A stretch of 64,000 nt of DNA from Lysobacter sp. MMG2. Its GTDB lineage: Bacteria; Pseudomonadota; Gammaproteobacteria; Xanthomonadales; Xanthomonadaceae. Location: assembly GCF_016735495.2 (NCBI RefSeq), contig NZ_JAERQY020000001.1:620001-684000 (forward strand), given 5' to 3'. Shown here in pieces: positions 55,331 through 64,000 of this stretch. Made by a program: the position numbers and the translations under genes. The notes beneath the pieces were generated by a model. That model was not told the DNA's origin and did no database searches. It was given only the letters and a program-made list of their open reading frames with translations. Every line of letters starts with the position of its first letter. The first letter of the stretch is position 1.

Positions 55331-57154
55331 ATGCCGCATCCTGCGCGCCCGTTCCTCCGCCTTCCGCTCGCCATTGCCCTCGTCCTGGGCGTCACCGCCG
55401 CCCTGCCCTCCGCCGCCTTCGCGCAGGCGCCGGCCGCCACTGCCACGCAGAGCGCCAAAGCCACGCGTCTGAACGCGATGTACGAGCAGTACTGGGATGA
55501 GTTGCTCAAGCTCAACCCGCTGCAGGCGACGTTCCAGGGCGACAACCGTTACAACGACCAGTTGCCGAACACGCTGTCGGCGCAGTACCGCCAGCAGATG
55601 CACGAGTTCAACACGCGCTGGCTCAAGTCGGTGAAGGACGTGGGCAGCGACGGGTTGTCGGGCCAGGACCTGCTGAGTTACGAGATCTTCGTGCGCGATC
55701 GCGAGGATTCGCTGGAGGCGGAGAAATTCCCGACCTGGCAGCAGCCGATCAATCAGTTCTACAACTTCGCCGCGACCTTCGTGCAGTTGGGCACCGGCAC
55801 CGGCGCGCAGCCGTTCAAGACGGTCAAGGATTACGACAACTGGCTCAAGCGCGCCGCGCAGGCGCCGGCGATCTTCGACCAGGCCATCGCCAATTCGCGC
55901 GAAGGCATGAAGAGCGGCGTCGTGCAGCCGCGCGCGCTGATGGTGAAGGTGATCCCGCAGCTGGACGCGCTGATCAAGGACAAGGCCGAGGACACGCTGT
56001 TCTGGGGGCCGGTCAAGAACTTCCCCGCCGATTTCAGCGACGCCGACAAGCAGCGCCTCACCTCGCAGTACAAGCAGCTGATCGAGAAGCAGCTGATGCC
56101 GGCGTATCGCGAACTGCGCGATTTCATCGCCAACGACTATCTGCCCAAGACGCGCGCCACGTCCGGCCTGGATGCACTGCCCAACGGCGCGGCGTGGTAC
56201 GCCTTCAATGCGCGCAACTCGACGACGACCGACCTCACGCCCGCGCAGATCCACCAGATCGGCCTGGACGAAGTGAAGCGCATCCACGGCCAGATCGAGG
56301 GCGTGATGAAGCAGGTGGGCTTCAAGGGGTCGATGTCGGACTTCTTCAAGTTCATGCAGAACGACCCGCGCTTCTCGTTCGCCGATGAGCCGTCGCTGCT
56401 GGCGTACTACCGCGGGCTGGAAGACAAGATCAACCAGAAGATCCCGGAGCAGTTCTCGCTGATTCCCAAGGCGGCGTTCGAGATCCGCCCGGTCGAGCCG
56501 TTCCGCGCGCAGTCGGCGGCGGGCGGTTCGTACATGCGCCCGAGCCAGGATGGCAGCCGTCCGGGCATCTTCTACGTCAACACCTACGACCTGCCCACGC
56601 GCAAGACGTGGGATGCGGAAGACCTGTACCTGCACGAGGCGATCCCGGGCCACCACTTCCAGCTCGCGCTGCAGCAGGAGCTCACCGGGCTACCGAAGTT
56701 CCGCCGCTTCGGCAGCGAGATCGCTTTCAGCGAAGGCTGGGGGCTGTACGCCGAGTCGCTCGGCAAGGACCTGGGCGTGTACACCGATCCGTACAACTAC
56801 TTCGGTTACCTTCAGAACGAACTGTGGCGCGCCATCCGCCTGGTCGTCGATACCGGCCTGCACAGCAAGGGTTGGACGCGCGAGCAGGTGATCAAGTACA
56901 TGCTCGACAACTCCGCCGAAAGCGAAACCCAGTCCACCGCCGAAGCCGAGCGCTACATGGCCATTCCCGGCCAGGCGCTGGCGTACAAGATGGGCGAGCT
57001 GAAGATCAAGGAAGTCCGCGCGAAGGCCGAGAAGGCGCTGGGCCCGAAGTTCGACGTGCGCGAATTCCATGCCGAGGTGTTGAAGGACGGCTCGGTGCCG
57101 CTGGAAATCCTCGAAGGCAAGATCGACCGCTGGATCGCGGAGAAGAAGGGCTGA
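55331..57154 (+). CDS. DUF885 zinc metallopeptidase, exported, paralogue 1
   Basis: The 607-residue precursor has a signal peptide (LPLAIALVLGVTAALPSAAF, cleaved near AQA). The catalytic half carries HEAIPGHH starting at His435, followed downstream by SEGWGLYAESLGKDLG with a Glu that may complete the zinc site. This is the DUF885 family, generally viewed as gluzincin-like peptidases; substrate is unknown. The next gene encodes a very similar protein, so the two arose by tandem duplication. The gene follows repeat-rich DNA after the queuosine transporter. Confidence 0.88.
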   Translation: MPHPARPFLRLPLAIALVLGVTAALPSAAFAQAPAATATQSAKATRLNAMYEQYWDELLKLNPLQATFQGDNRYNDQLPNTLSAQYRQQMHEFNTRWLKSVKDVGSDGLSGQDLLSYEIFVRDREDSLEAEKFPTWQQPINQFYNFAATFVQLGTGTGAQPFKTVKDYDNWLKRAAQAPAIFDQAIANSREGMKSGVVQPRALMVKVIPQLDALIKDKAEDTLFWGPVKNFPADFSDADKQRLTSQYKQLIEKQLMPAYRELRDFIANDYLPKTRATSGLDALPNGAAWYAFNARNSTTTDLTPAQIHQIGLDEVKRIHGQIEGVMKQVGFKGSMSDFFKFMQNDPRFSFADEPSLLAYYRGLEDKINQKIPEQFSLIPKAAFEIRPVEPFRAQSAAGGSYMRPSQDGSRPGIFYVNTYDLPTRKTWDAEDLYLHEAIPGHHFQLALQQELTGLPKFRRFGSEIAFSEGWGLYAESLGKDLGVYTDPYNYFGYLQNELWRAIRLVVDTGLHSKGWTREQVIKYMLDNSAESETQSTAEAERYMAIPGQALAYKMGELKIKEVRAKAEKALGPKFDVREFHAEVLKDGSVPLEILEGKIDRWIAEKKG

Positions 57155-57160
57155 TGACTA

Positions 57161-57291
57161 CTCCCTCCCCTGCGAATGCAGAGGAGGGTTGGGGAGGGGC
57201 GAAGTGGTTCGCGGTACGCTCGGCGCTGGCGCGCCTCAACCCCCTCCCAACCTCCCCCTGCGCGCAGGGGGAGGAGCAAACCCCACCAGAC
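57161..57291. repeat. Degenerate C/G-rich palindromes between the DUF885 genes
   Basis: CTCCCTCCCCTGCG...GAGGAGGGTTGGGGAGGGG and an inverted CCCCCTCCC...CTCCCCCTGCGCGCAGGGGGAG are distant relatives of the CCCCTCTCCCGC family. The 154-base gap contains no gene. Confidence 0.5.
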
Positions 57292-57308
57292 ACCACCAGG
57301 AGAACTCC

Positions 57309-59126
57309 ATGAAGTTCCGTCCGCTGTTGCTTGCCCTCGCCGTCTCCGCGGCCGTCGCGGGCTGCTCCAAACCCGCCACCGACACCGCCGCCACCGGCAC
57401 GCCCGCCACCACGCAGAACGCGCAGGCCAAGGCCGATCAGCTCAACAAGCTCTACACGGATTTCTGGGAGGCGTACCTGAAGCGCAACCCGGTGCTGGCG
57501 ACCTTCACCGGTGACACGCGTTACAACGCCGAGCTGCCCGACTTCGGTTCGCAGCAGTACCGCGACGAGTCGAAGAAATTCCTCGAAGACTGGCTGGCCA
57601 AGGTCCAGGCCGTGGGTTCCGAGGGCCTGACCGGCCAGGACCTGCTCAACTACGAGATCTTCACCAAGGACGCGAAGGATCAGATCGAATCCTTCCAGTT
57701 CCCGGGCTGGATGACGCCGGTGAACCAGATGGACAGCACCGCCAGCCTCGCCGTGCAGTTCGGTTCGGGCAGCGGCGCGCAGCCGTTCAAGACCGTGCAG
57801 GACTACGACAACTGGCTCGCCCGTGGCGCGCGCATCCCGGTGCTGTTCGACACCGAGATCGCCAACATGAAGCAAGGCATCGCCGCCGGCGTCGTGCAGC
57901 CCAAGGCCCTGATGGAGAAGGTCGTCCCGCAGCTGGACGCGCTGATCAAGGACAAGCCGGAAGACACGCTCTTCTGGGGTCCGATCACCAACATGCCCAA
58001 GGACTTCAGCGACGCCGACAAGACGCGCCTGACGGAGGCCTATCGCAAGATGATCGCCGAGCAGCTGATGCCGGCGTACAAGAAGCTGCGCGTCTTCATC
58101 AACGACGAATACCTGCCCAAGACGCGCGACACCTTCGGCCTGGACAAGCTGCCCAACGGTGCGGCGTGGTACGCCTACAACGCCAAGCAGAGCACCACCA
58201 CCGACCTGACGCCGGCGCAGATCCACCAGATCGGTCTGGACGAGGTCGCACGCATCCACGGCGAGATGCAGAAGGTGATGACGGAAGTGGGCTTCAAGGG
58301 CTCGCTGCAGGACTTCTTCAAGTACGTGCAGACCGACAAGAAGTTCGAGTTCAAGAGCCAGGATGAGCTGCTCAAGTACTACCGCGGCCTGGAAGCGAAG
58401 ATCAACGAGAAGGTCCCGACGCAGTTCTCGGTGATCCCGAAGTCGCCGTTCGAGATCCGCCCGGTCGAGCCGTTCCGCGAGAAGTCCGCGGCCGGCGGCC
58501 AGTACTATCCGCCGAGCGAAGACGGCACGCGCCCGGGCATCTTCTACGTCAACACCTACGACCTGCCCTCGCGCAAGATCTGGGACGCGGAAGACCTGTA
58601 CCTGCATGAGGCGATCCCGGGCCATCACTTCCAGATCGCCACGCAGATCGAGCTGAAGGACATGCCGGCGTTCCGTCGCTGGAGCATCCAGAGCGCGTTC
58701 GCCGAAGGCTGGGGCCTGTACGCCGAATCGCTGGGCAAGGACCTGGGCGTGTACACCGATCCGTACTCGTACTTCGGTTACCTGCAGAACGAACTGTGGC
58801 GCGCGATCCGTCTGGTCACCGATACCGGCCTGCACAGCAAGGGCTGGACGCGCGATCAGGTCATTGCGTACATGAAGGAGAACTCGGCCGTCAGCGACAC
58901 CACCGCCGTGGCCGAAGCCGAGCGTTACATCGCATGGCCCGGCCAGGCGCTGGCGTACAAGATCGGCGAGTTGAAGATCAAGGAACTGCGGGCGAAGGCC
59001 GAGAAGGAACTGGGCGCCAAGTTCGACGTGCGCGAGTTCCACAATGAAGTGCTCAAGGACGGCGCCGTGCCGCTGGCGGTGCTGGAGCAGAAGATCGACC
59101 GCTGGATCGCAAGCAAGAAGGGCTGA
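57309..59126 (+). CDS. DUF885 zinc metallopeptidase, lipoprotein, paralogue 2
   Basis: The 605-residue precursor has a lipoprotein signal (LLLALAVSAAVAGC) with lipid-attached Cys followed by Ser. The catalytic motif HEAIPGHH starts at His433, with FAEGWGLYAESLGKDLG downstream. Most of the mature sequence aligns to paralogue 1 with long identical runs (for example PAQIHQIGLDEV). The main difference is anchoring: paralogue 1 is soluble, this one lipidated. AGGAG precedes ATG 57309. A terminator at 59166 ends the pair. Confidence 0.88.
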   Translation: MKFRPLLLALAVSAAVAGCSKPATDTAATGTPATTQNAQAKADQLNKLYTDFWEAYLKRNPVLATFTGDTRYNAELPDFGSQQYRDESKKFLEDWLAKVQAVGSEGLTGQDLLNYEIFTKDAKDQIESFQFPGWMTPVNQMDSTASLAVQFGSGSGAQPFKTVQDYDNWLARGARIPVLFDTEIANMKQGIAAGVVQPKALMEKVVPQLDALIKDKPEDTLFWGPITNMPKDFSDADKTRLTEAYRKMIAEQLMPAYKKLRVFINDEYLPKTRDTFGLDKLPNGAAWYAYNAKQSTTTDLTPAQIHQIGLDEVARIHGEMQKVMTEVGFKGSLQDFFKYVQTDKKFEFKSQDELLKYYRGLEAKINEKVPTQFSVIPKSPFEIRPVEPFREKSAAGGQYYPPSEDGTRPGIFYVNTYDLPSRKIWDAEDLYLHEAIPGHHFQIATQIELKDMPAFRRWSIQSAFAEGWGLYAESLGKDLGVYTDPYSYFGYLQNELWRAIRLVTDTGLHSKGWTRDQVIAYMKENSAVSDTTAVAEAERYIAWPGQALAYKIGELKIKELRAKAEKELGAKFDVREFHNEVLKDGAVPLAVLEQKIDRWIASKKG

Positions 59127-59165
59127 TGGCCGCGGCGCGATGCGTCGCGCCGTCGCTCAAATACG

Positions 59166-59198
59166 AAACGGCCGGGCCGCGAGGTCCGGCCGTTTTGT
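59166..59198 (+). terminator. Intrinsic terminator after the DUF885 pair
   Basis: Arms AAACGGCCGG and CCGGCCGTTT flank about ten bases, and the right arm continues into TTTTGTTT. Confidence 0.85.
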
Positions 59199-59435
59199 TT
59201 GCTGCGGTCTCCCATGCGCTTGCTGCGCCCGGCCCTCGCTGTACGGCGGATTCGGGGCTCCGCGTCCATTGGCGCCAGCGCGTTCATCTGCCTGAACTGA
59301 ACCGCGCGTCCCCGATCACCCGCGCTCGCCTTGCAACACGCCGTGAGGGACCTATATTCGCCATTCCTGCGCCTGTGCGGATGCCGCTCCGGGTGCCTCC
59401 GTCGATGCCTGCATCGACCCGCACCTTCCCTTGCC

Positions 59436-60215
59436 ATGCCCGCCGCACTTCGTCTTCTCTTCGCCGCCGCCACCCTGCTTGCCGTGCCTGTCCTTGCGCA
59501 GGCCGATCGTGTCGGGCCGCCGCGCAAATCCGTCTCGATGCTCCCGACCTTGCCTGCTCTCGAGCCGGGTGGACGCTGGTTGTCGCGTCTGGCACCGGGT
59601 GCCGATCCGAAGGTGCTCGACCTCGCCGTCTCGGCCATGGAGTGCGCACAGGCCAGCGGCATCGGCGCCGCCGCCCGGCGACTGGCGGTGATCGATTACA
59701 GCCGCCCCTCGCTCGTGCCGCGCCTGTGGGTGTTCGATCTAAACGCCGGAAAGCTGTTGTACGAGGAAGTCGTCGCGCACGGACAGGGCTCGGGCGACAA
59801 CCTCGCCACGCGGTTCTCCAACCGCGATGGGAGCCACCAGTCCAGCATCGGGCTGTTCGTCACCGCCGACACGTACACCGGCAAGAACGGGTATTCGCTG
59901 CGCATGCGCGGTCTCGAGCCGGGCGTGAACGATGCCGCCATGGCGCGCGCGATCGTGATGCACGGCGCTCCGTACGTCGATCCCGAACAAGGCCGGCGCA
60001 TGGGCCGGCTCGGCCGCAGTTGGGGCTGCCCTGCCGTGCGCAGCGTGGTCGCCAAACCGATGATCGACCTGCTCAAGGACGGCCAGTTCGTGTTTTCGTA
60101 CTACCCCGACCAGGCATGGCTGGCACGCTCGGCGCTGCTCAATTGCCCTGCGGTGCGAGCCCAGCGCGAAGGGTTTGCGCATCGGCCCGACACCGGACAC
60201 CCGGCATCGGGCTGA
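59436..60215 (+). CDS. Murein L,D-transpeptidase catalytic domain protein
   Basis: The 259-residue precursor has a signal peptide (ALRLLFAAATLLAVPVLAQA). The catalytic motif is SWGCPAV with Cys198, preceded by the conserved His in IVMHGAPYVD. This is the YkuD-related family (PF13645 type), which forms or edits L,D cross-links in peptidoglycan in the periplasm. ATG 59436 was chosen for the signal peptide; the frame is open upstream without support. It converges with the large TPR gene, 32 bases away. Confidence 0.87.
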   Translation: MPAALRLLFAAATLLAVPVLAQADRVGPPRKSVSMLPTLPALEPGGRWLSRLAPGADPKVLDLAVSAMECAQASGIGAAARRLAVIDYSRPSLVPRLWVFDLNAGKLLYEEVVAHGQGSGDNLATRFSNRDGSHQSSIGLFVTADTYTGKNGYSLRMRGLEPGVNDAAMARAIVMHGAPYVDPEQGRRMGRLGRSWGCPAVRSVVAKPMIDLLKDGQFVFSYYPDQAWLARSALLNCPAVRAQREGFAHRPDTGHPASG

Positions 60216-60247
60216 ATCCTGCGCGCGTGAGGGCGGTGCGTCGGCCG

Positions 60248-63200
60248 TCAGCTCGCCGCACGCAATCGCTGACGGTTCGCTTGCCACGCCGCATCGCGGG
60301 ATGGCACCGGGATGGTCGACGCCCACTGGCGGCTCGCCTGCTCCCACAGTTGCAGCAACGGCGCATCGGCTCGTCCGTCGATCTGCAATCGCGCGGCGGC
60401 TTCGCAGTGTTCGCAGGCCGTGCGGGGGTCGCCGTCGCGCAGGGCAAGCCTGGCGAGCGCCTGGCGCGCGCGAACGTCCTGTAAGCCCATTTCGCTCAGT
60501 CGCTGCCGTACGGCCGTGTCCACGGGCTGCGCCAATCCCAGCTTCGCTTCAACGTGGCAGCGCATGGCGGGAACGGCCAGCGCCCCATGGTTCAGCAATG
60601 TCGCGACGAGTCCATCCACTCGGATGAAATCGTCGTGTGCCTGCGCGGTCGGGAGGCAGGCGGCACGTTCGAGCATCAGTTCGGCGGCTTCCAATCGCAG
60701 TTGCGGCTCGCCGGCCCGGTCGACGAAGGGGACCACGCACTGCAGCGCGTCGGTCAACACGTTCGCTCGCGAGCCCTCGCCGGCATGGGCAGCGCGGCGG
60801 CGAAGCAATCGCGCACGCGCGTGTGCGACGTGCGGGTTGCCAGGAAGCATCGCTTCCAGGCGCTGCAGGATCGCATCACCCTCAGTGAAGCGCGCGCGTG
60901 CGGCATCCCCGCGCAAATGGGTGATTTCCAGCGTGATGAGTTCCAGCCAGCTCAGCATCATGTCCGGCGTGGCACCGGGGCCCGTGAGGACGTCGCAGTA
61001 GCTGTTACGGAAGTTGCGCAGATGCAGCACGCGCGTGGCGCCTCCCGCGAGGGCGGCATGCGCCAGTTCGTTCTCCACCTTCGCCGCGTACCAGAGCGCG
61101 CGGTGGTCCGCTTCTACCGTCTTGAGGCCGGCGGCGAGAAGCGCATCGACCTCCATGCGAAGCTTCGCCGCATCCGACGACGCCGAAGCACGTGCCTGTG
61201 CCTGCAGTGCTTCCTGCAGGTTCCAGTGGCCGCTCGAGGCCGGATCGCGAAGGAGATTTGCGGCGTCGCGGTACGCCACGGCAGCTTCGGCGAACCCTGC
61301 GGCCTTCCGCTCCTGCCCCTCGTCCGAGGGCGTGGCTGCCGCCTGCTGCGCCAGCGCTTCGCCGAGCGCGAGGAGACTGTCGGGATCGGCCCGCTCCGAC
61401 CGGTCCACGGCCCGCTGCATGGCGACGACGGCCGACTCCAGCGTCTGGCGCTGGTCCGCGCCCCGCTCGGCACCGGCCTGATGCAATCGGTAGTGCCCTA
61501 TCAGATGCCAGCCCGCCGGATGTTCCGGATCGTGTTCGAGGAGTTGCTCCAGCGCATCGGCCGCCCGGGCATACGCCGTCGACGCGCCACTGTCGCGCGC
61601 GATTAACGACCAGGCGCAGGCACTGAGCTCCAACGCGTCCATCGACGCTTGCGACGGGACCTGCACTGAATCCAGCACGGCCAGCGCCTGATGCGGATGG
61701 CCCGCCTCAAGAAGCGCCCGCGCTTCTTCAAGAGAAGCATCGGCGGAGGGAGTCGGAACGCTGGCATGCGGAATGTCGGGCGTCGGCTCCGGTGCCGCAG
61801 CGGGGAGCGGCTCCGCGGCGGAGTGGGCGGGCTCCGCCACGAGTGACTCCGTGGCGCGGCCGGGCGTCGCGAGAATGCCCAGCGCCTGCAGATCGACCAG
61901 CGGCACGGAAACGGAGGGCGTCGCTTTCGCTGACGCGCCGTTGCCCTGCTCGTCCGGATGCGTTGCGACTGCCGGCGATTCGTTGAAGAAGGAGGGAGGC
62001 GCAATGCGGTTCGCGGTGCCTTCGGGCATCGCGGCCTGTGCGTTGACGATCGCTTCGAGCCTGTCGTTGACGACGTGCGATTCAGCCGTGGGCGCGGCCG
62101 TGACCGATGTGCTCCGTTCGGCGGGGACAGACGCCGCTGCGCTTGAATCCATTGCTTGCGCGGCCGCAAACACCAGAGGAGGACCGGGCCGGACGGGTTC
62201 CACGGTCGCGTGAACGGATTCGAGCAGCATCGGCGTAACCGGCCTGGGTGCGGTCGCCGCCGATTCGGCGCTCTCGCTCTCGATGTCTTCGACGAACAGC
62301 AGGCCGGCTGCCGCCTCGCTGCCGGCCCGGAATCGATGCGCGAAGCCCGCCTCTGTGCTCGACGGCGCTTCCCACGGGGCGCGGTGGGACTCGTGGTTCG
62401 GCTCCCAAGTCCCTTCTCCGGCCAACATCTGCACCTTGGCGCCGATCGCATGCCCGGTCTGTTCGTTCGGGATCGGATCCGAGGGCGGTGCATCCAAGTT
62501 CCGGTTATTCATTTTCAGTGTTCTCTGACGTTTTCGCCTCGCGATGCCGGGCAGGAACAGGCCGAATGCGGCAAGGCCGGCGACGGGCAGCACGAGCTTC
62601 CATGGAACGGCCGACGCGAACCCCATGCCAGCGCCCTCGCGGCCGATACTGGCCGTAGCTGCCGCCACGACGCTCGAATCCTCAGGTGCTACGGAGGCGC
62701 GATTGATTACTGTGGGGGATGGCGCGGGAGGAGTTGCTTCACGACCAACTGCATTGGCGGCAACTACGGGGGCCGGCGCTTGTTGCGTATCGCCGCCGCC
62801 CGTTTCCTCGACATCGCGCGTGTCGAAGAAGGACGTCACGTAACTTGGCCGCTCTGAGGCTTTGCGCAGCGGCTCGTCGTTTGCCAAGGGAAGCGGCCCT
62901 GCGCTTTCCGTCACCGCATTCGCGGTTACTTCGCCACCCGACTCGACGGGCGTCGCTTGGAGTTCGACCGCTGGACGAACCACGCCCGCGTTCCTCTGGC
63001 GGACACGCACGGCTGAGGTCGTCGCATGCCGCGCACTCCCGGCCCGCCGATCAGCACGGACAGGTCGGGGCGGCGTGGATGGCGGAGGCAATGGCTCCAC
63101 CTTATCGACAGTCTCGGCGACGGGACTGGCGACCTCCGACCAGCCGGCGCCCCCGGGGTATTGCCCGAACCCGCTGATGGGCGCACGAGGCGGCGGACTG

Positions 63201-63493
63201 ACGGGTCTTGGCGGAGCGGGTTTCTTGCGCCGCCAGAACATCCACGACCTGCGCTTCGTGGGCTCACCAGCGGTTGGAGCGGTCGGGGTCGGGGTCGCCC
63301 CCTTCGCCGCGCCAAGGTAGGTCGGCGGAGGGGGCTGGCCTTGTTCGACAGTTGCGGAATCCGCGGGGGGCGATGCCGGGGCGGCCCCGTGCATCGAGAA
63401 CATCAGTGCAACGAATGAAGCCGGAACCAGCGTTGCCCTGATGCGCGGAGCAAGCCCGGTCGCAATCCTCCGCCTCTTCCCTGCTGTCGTCAT
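60248..63493 (-). CDS. Large membrane protein with TPR-like C-terminal region (FimV/HubP-like topology)
   Basis: This 1081-residue protein was not recognised as a named family member. It begins with a basic stretch and hydrophobic segment (about 19-36) that could be a signal peptide. A Pro-rich region (about 40-290) is followed by a membrane segment (about 297-317, KLVLPVAGLAAFGLFLPGIA) and a basic RRKRQR stop, so what follows is probably cytoplasmic. The middle (about 330-580) is Ala-rich and low in complexity, and the C-terminal half contains helical TPR-like repeats (for example EEARALLEAGHPHQALAVLD). This order (periplasmic part, one membrane pass, cytoplasmic TPR) resembles FimV/HubP polar hubs, though no LysM was seen. 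ATG 63493 starts it, 35 bases after the FkbM-type gene. Confidence 0.7.
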   Translation of the reverse strand: MTTAGKRRRIATGLAPRIRATLVPASFVALMFSMHGAAPASPPADSATVEQGQPPPPTYLGAAKGATPTPTAPTAGEPTKRRSWMFWRRKKPAPPRPVSPPPRAPISGFGQYPGGAGWSEVASPVAETVDKVEPLPPPSTPPRPVRADRRAGSARHATTSAVRVRQRNAGVVRPAVELQATPVESGGEVTANAVTESAGPLPLANDEPLRKASERPSYVTSFFDTRDVEETGGGDTQQAPAPVVAANAVGREATPPAPSPTVINRASVAPEDSSVVAAATASIGREGAGMGFASAVPWKLVLPVAGLAAFGLFLPGIARRKRQRTLKMNNRNLDAPPSDPIPNEQTGHAIGAKVQMLAGEGTWEPNHESHRAPWEAPSSTEAGFAHRFRAGSEAAAGLLFVEDIESESAESAATAPRPVTPMLLESVHATVEPVRPGPPLVFAAAQAMDSSAAASVPAERSTSVTAAPTAESHVVNDRLEAIVNAQAAMPEGTANRIAPPSFFNESPAVATHPDEQGNGASAKATPSVSVPLVDLQALGILATPGRATESLVAEPAHSAAEPLPAAAPEPTPDIPHASVPTPSADASLEEARALLEAGHPHQALAVLDSVQVPSQASMDALELSACAWSLIARDSGASTAYARAADALEQLLEHDPEHPAGWHLIGHYRLHQAGAERGADQRQTLESAVVAMQRAVDRSERADPDSLLALGEALAQQAAATPSDEGQERKAAGFAEAAVAYRDAANLLRDPASSGHWNLQEALQAQARASASSDAAKLRMEVDALLAAGLKTVEADHRALWYAAKVENELAHAALAGGATRVLHLRNFRNSYCDVLTGPGATPDMMLSWLELITLEITHLRGDAARARFTEGDAILQRLEAMLPGNPHVAHARARLLRRRAAHAGEGSRANVLTDALQCVVPFVDRAGEPQLRLEAAELMLERAACLPTAQAHDDFIRVDGLVATLLNHGALAVPAMRCHVEAKLGLAQPVDTAVRQRLSEMGLQDVRARQALARLALRDGDPRTACEHCEAAARLQIDGRADAPLLQLWEQASRQWASTIPVPSRDAAWQANRQRLRAAS

Positions 63494-63527
63494 CCCCGCC
63501 CCCCGCTCCGGTCAGACTCGCCGGCCG

Positions 63528-64000
63528 TTACAGCTCGATCAGTCTCTCGAAGATCACACCGCCTTCCTGAGGTACGGCGATCACGTTCTGATACACGCGA
63601 CCCGGGAAGATGTTGAGCGCGTTACCGACCTGGTTGTTGCGCGAATACAGGTACGGCAGGTGCGACCAGCAGCGGTAGCCGAGGTCCTTCACGCGACGGA
63701 TTTCTTCCTCCGCCATGTCCTGATCGCCCATGCGGAAATACAGGGCCGGGCGGTGCTTGCGGATGGTGGCGGCCGCGCCATCGAGGACCGAGCAAAGCTC
63801 TCCCGCATAGTTGATCTTGAGCAGGTGCAGCGCATCGAGGTTCAGGTCGTCGAGCGTCTTGACCGGCACTCGTTCGCGGCGCTCGCTGACGCTTTCCACG
63901 CTCGGCACCAGCGTGCCGAGTTCGGCCACGCCTTCCATGCGACCCAGCCACATCGGGTGCGTGTGCACATTCGATAGGCCATTGAGCGCGACGTTGGCGC
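63528..64000 (-). CDS. FkbM-family methyltransferase (5' partial)
   Basis: The reading frame is open to the right edge, so only the last 157 or so residues are present. The conserved FkbM C-terminal part is visible: VALNGLSNVHTHPMWLGRM, then VPVKTLDDLNLDALHLLKIN, IRKHRPALYFRMGDQDM and SRNNQVGNALNIFPG. FkbM enzymes O-methylate sugars or other natural products. The gene ends 35 bases before the large TPR protein on the same strand, so an operon is possible. The SAM-binding N-terminal half lies outside the window. Confidence 0.8.
   Translation of the reverse strand, partial: ANVALNGLSNVHTHPMWLGRMEGVAELGTLVPSVESVSERRERVPVKTLDDLNLDALHLLKINYAGELCSVLDGAAATIRKHRPALYFRMGDQDMAEEEIRRVKDLGYRCWSHLPYLYSRNNQVGNALNIFPGRVYQNVIAVPQEGGVIFERLIEL

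Noticed and set aside
57006-59042. 678-codon open frame opposite DUF885 paralogue 2
   Set aside because: Antisense shadow; a similar shadow appears opposite paralogue 1 only because the two sense genes are alike.

Overview
The window is a gene-dense, GC-rich chromosomal segment from a gammaproteobacterium, most likely a Xanthomonadaceae member of the Lysobacter/Stenotrophomonas kind. This rests on the order of the conserved envelope and replication genes, the frequent GTG and TTG starts, and abundant short palindromic repeats, including GTAG-headed ones like those of Stenotrophomonas. No rRNA, tRNA, CRISPR array, prophage or intact insertion sequence was recognised. Species cannot be fixed from the sequence alone.

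Region 1 (1-6975) is the outer-membrane and lipid A operon: bamA (5' end outside the window), lpxD, fabZ, lpxA, lpxB and rnhB, all on the plus strand. Region 2 (6965-11800) lies between rnhB and dnaE, which are usually adjacent. It holds a membrane-bound winged-helix/TPR regulator with a small lipoprotein on the minus strand, and two paralogous YkvA-like proteins on the plus strand. Region 3 (11857-23427) has dnaE, a GH31 alpha-glucosidase (minus), accA, an Old Yellow Enzyme (minus), then tilS, xseB and ispA.

Region 4 (23655-34273) is mostly minus strand. It has a DUF4870 membrane protein, pmbA, darP (plus), and the conserved block maf-rng-yhdP-tldD. Region 5 (34415-39351) has a SIMPL-domain protein with a tiny downstream gene, a TonB-like protein and a 983-residue autotransporter, with good intrinsic terminators. 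Region 6 (39428-47531) is the leuS-lptE-holA-nadD-rsfS-rlmH neighbourhood, interrupted by a Tat-exported PhoX-type phosphatase with a candidate Pho box. Region 7 (47699-60215) holds an amidohydrolase, a DUF998 membrane protein, a CnoX-like thioredoxin, a DUF4442 protein, a Ser/Thr kinase fused to a degenerate FGE-like domain, a DUF502 protein, a queuosine-precursor transporter, two tandem DUF885 peptidases and a periplasmic L,D-transpeptidase. Region 8 (60248-64000) has a large protein with FimV/HubP-like topology and the C-terminal part of an FkbM-type methyltransferase.

Most genes concern envelope building (BAM, lipid A, LptE, YhdP, TonB, autotransporter, L,D-transpeptidase) or core replication and translation. 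The least explained structure is in the intergenic DNA. Short GTCAT-type hairpins recur, joined by spacers that belong to at least four recurring sequence families, so the repeats are modular elements and not random palindromes. The other points most worth pursuing are the kinase-FGE fusion, the Pho-boxed PhoX with a histidine-rich insert, and the regulator/lipoprotein/YkvA-paralogue island.
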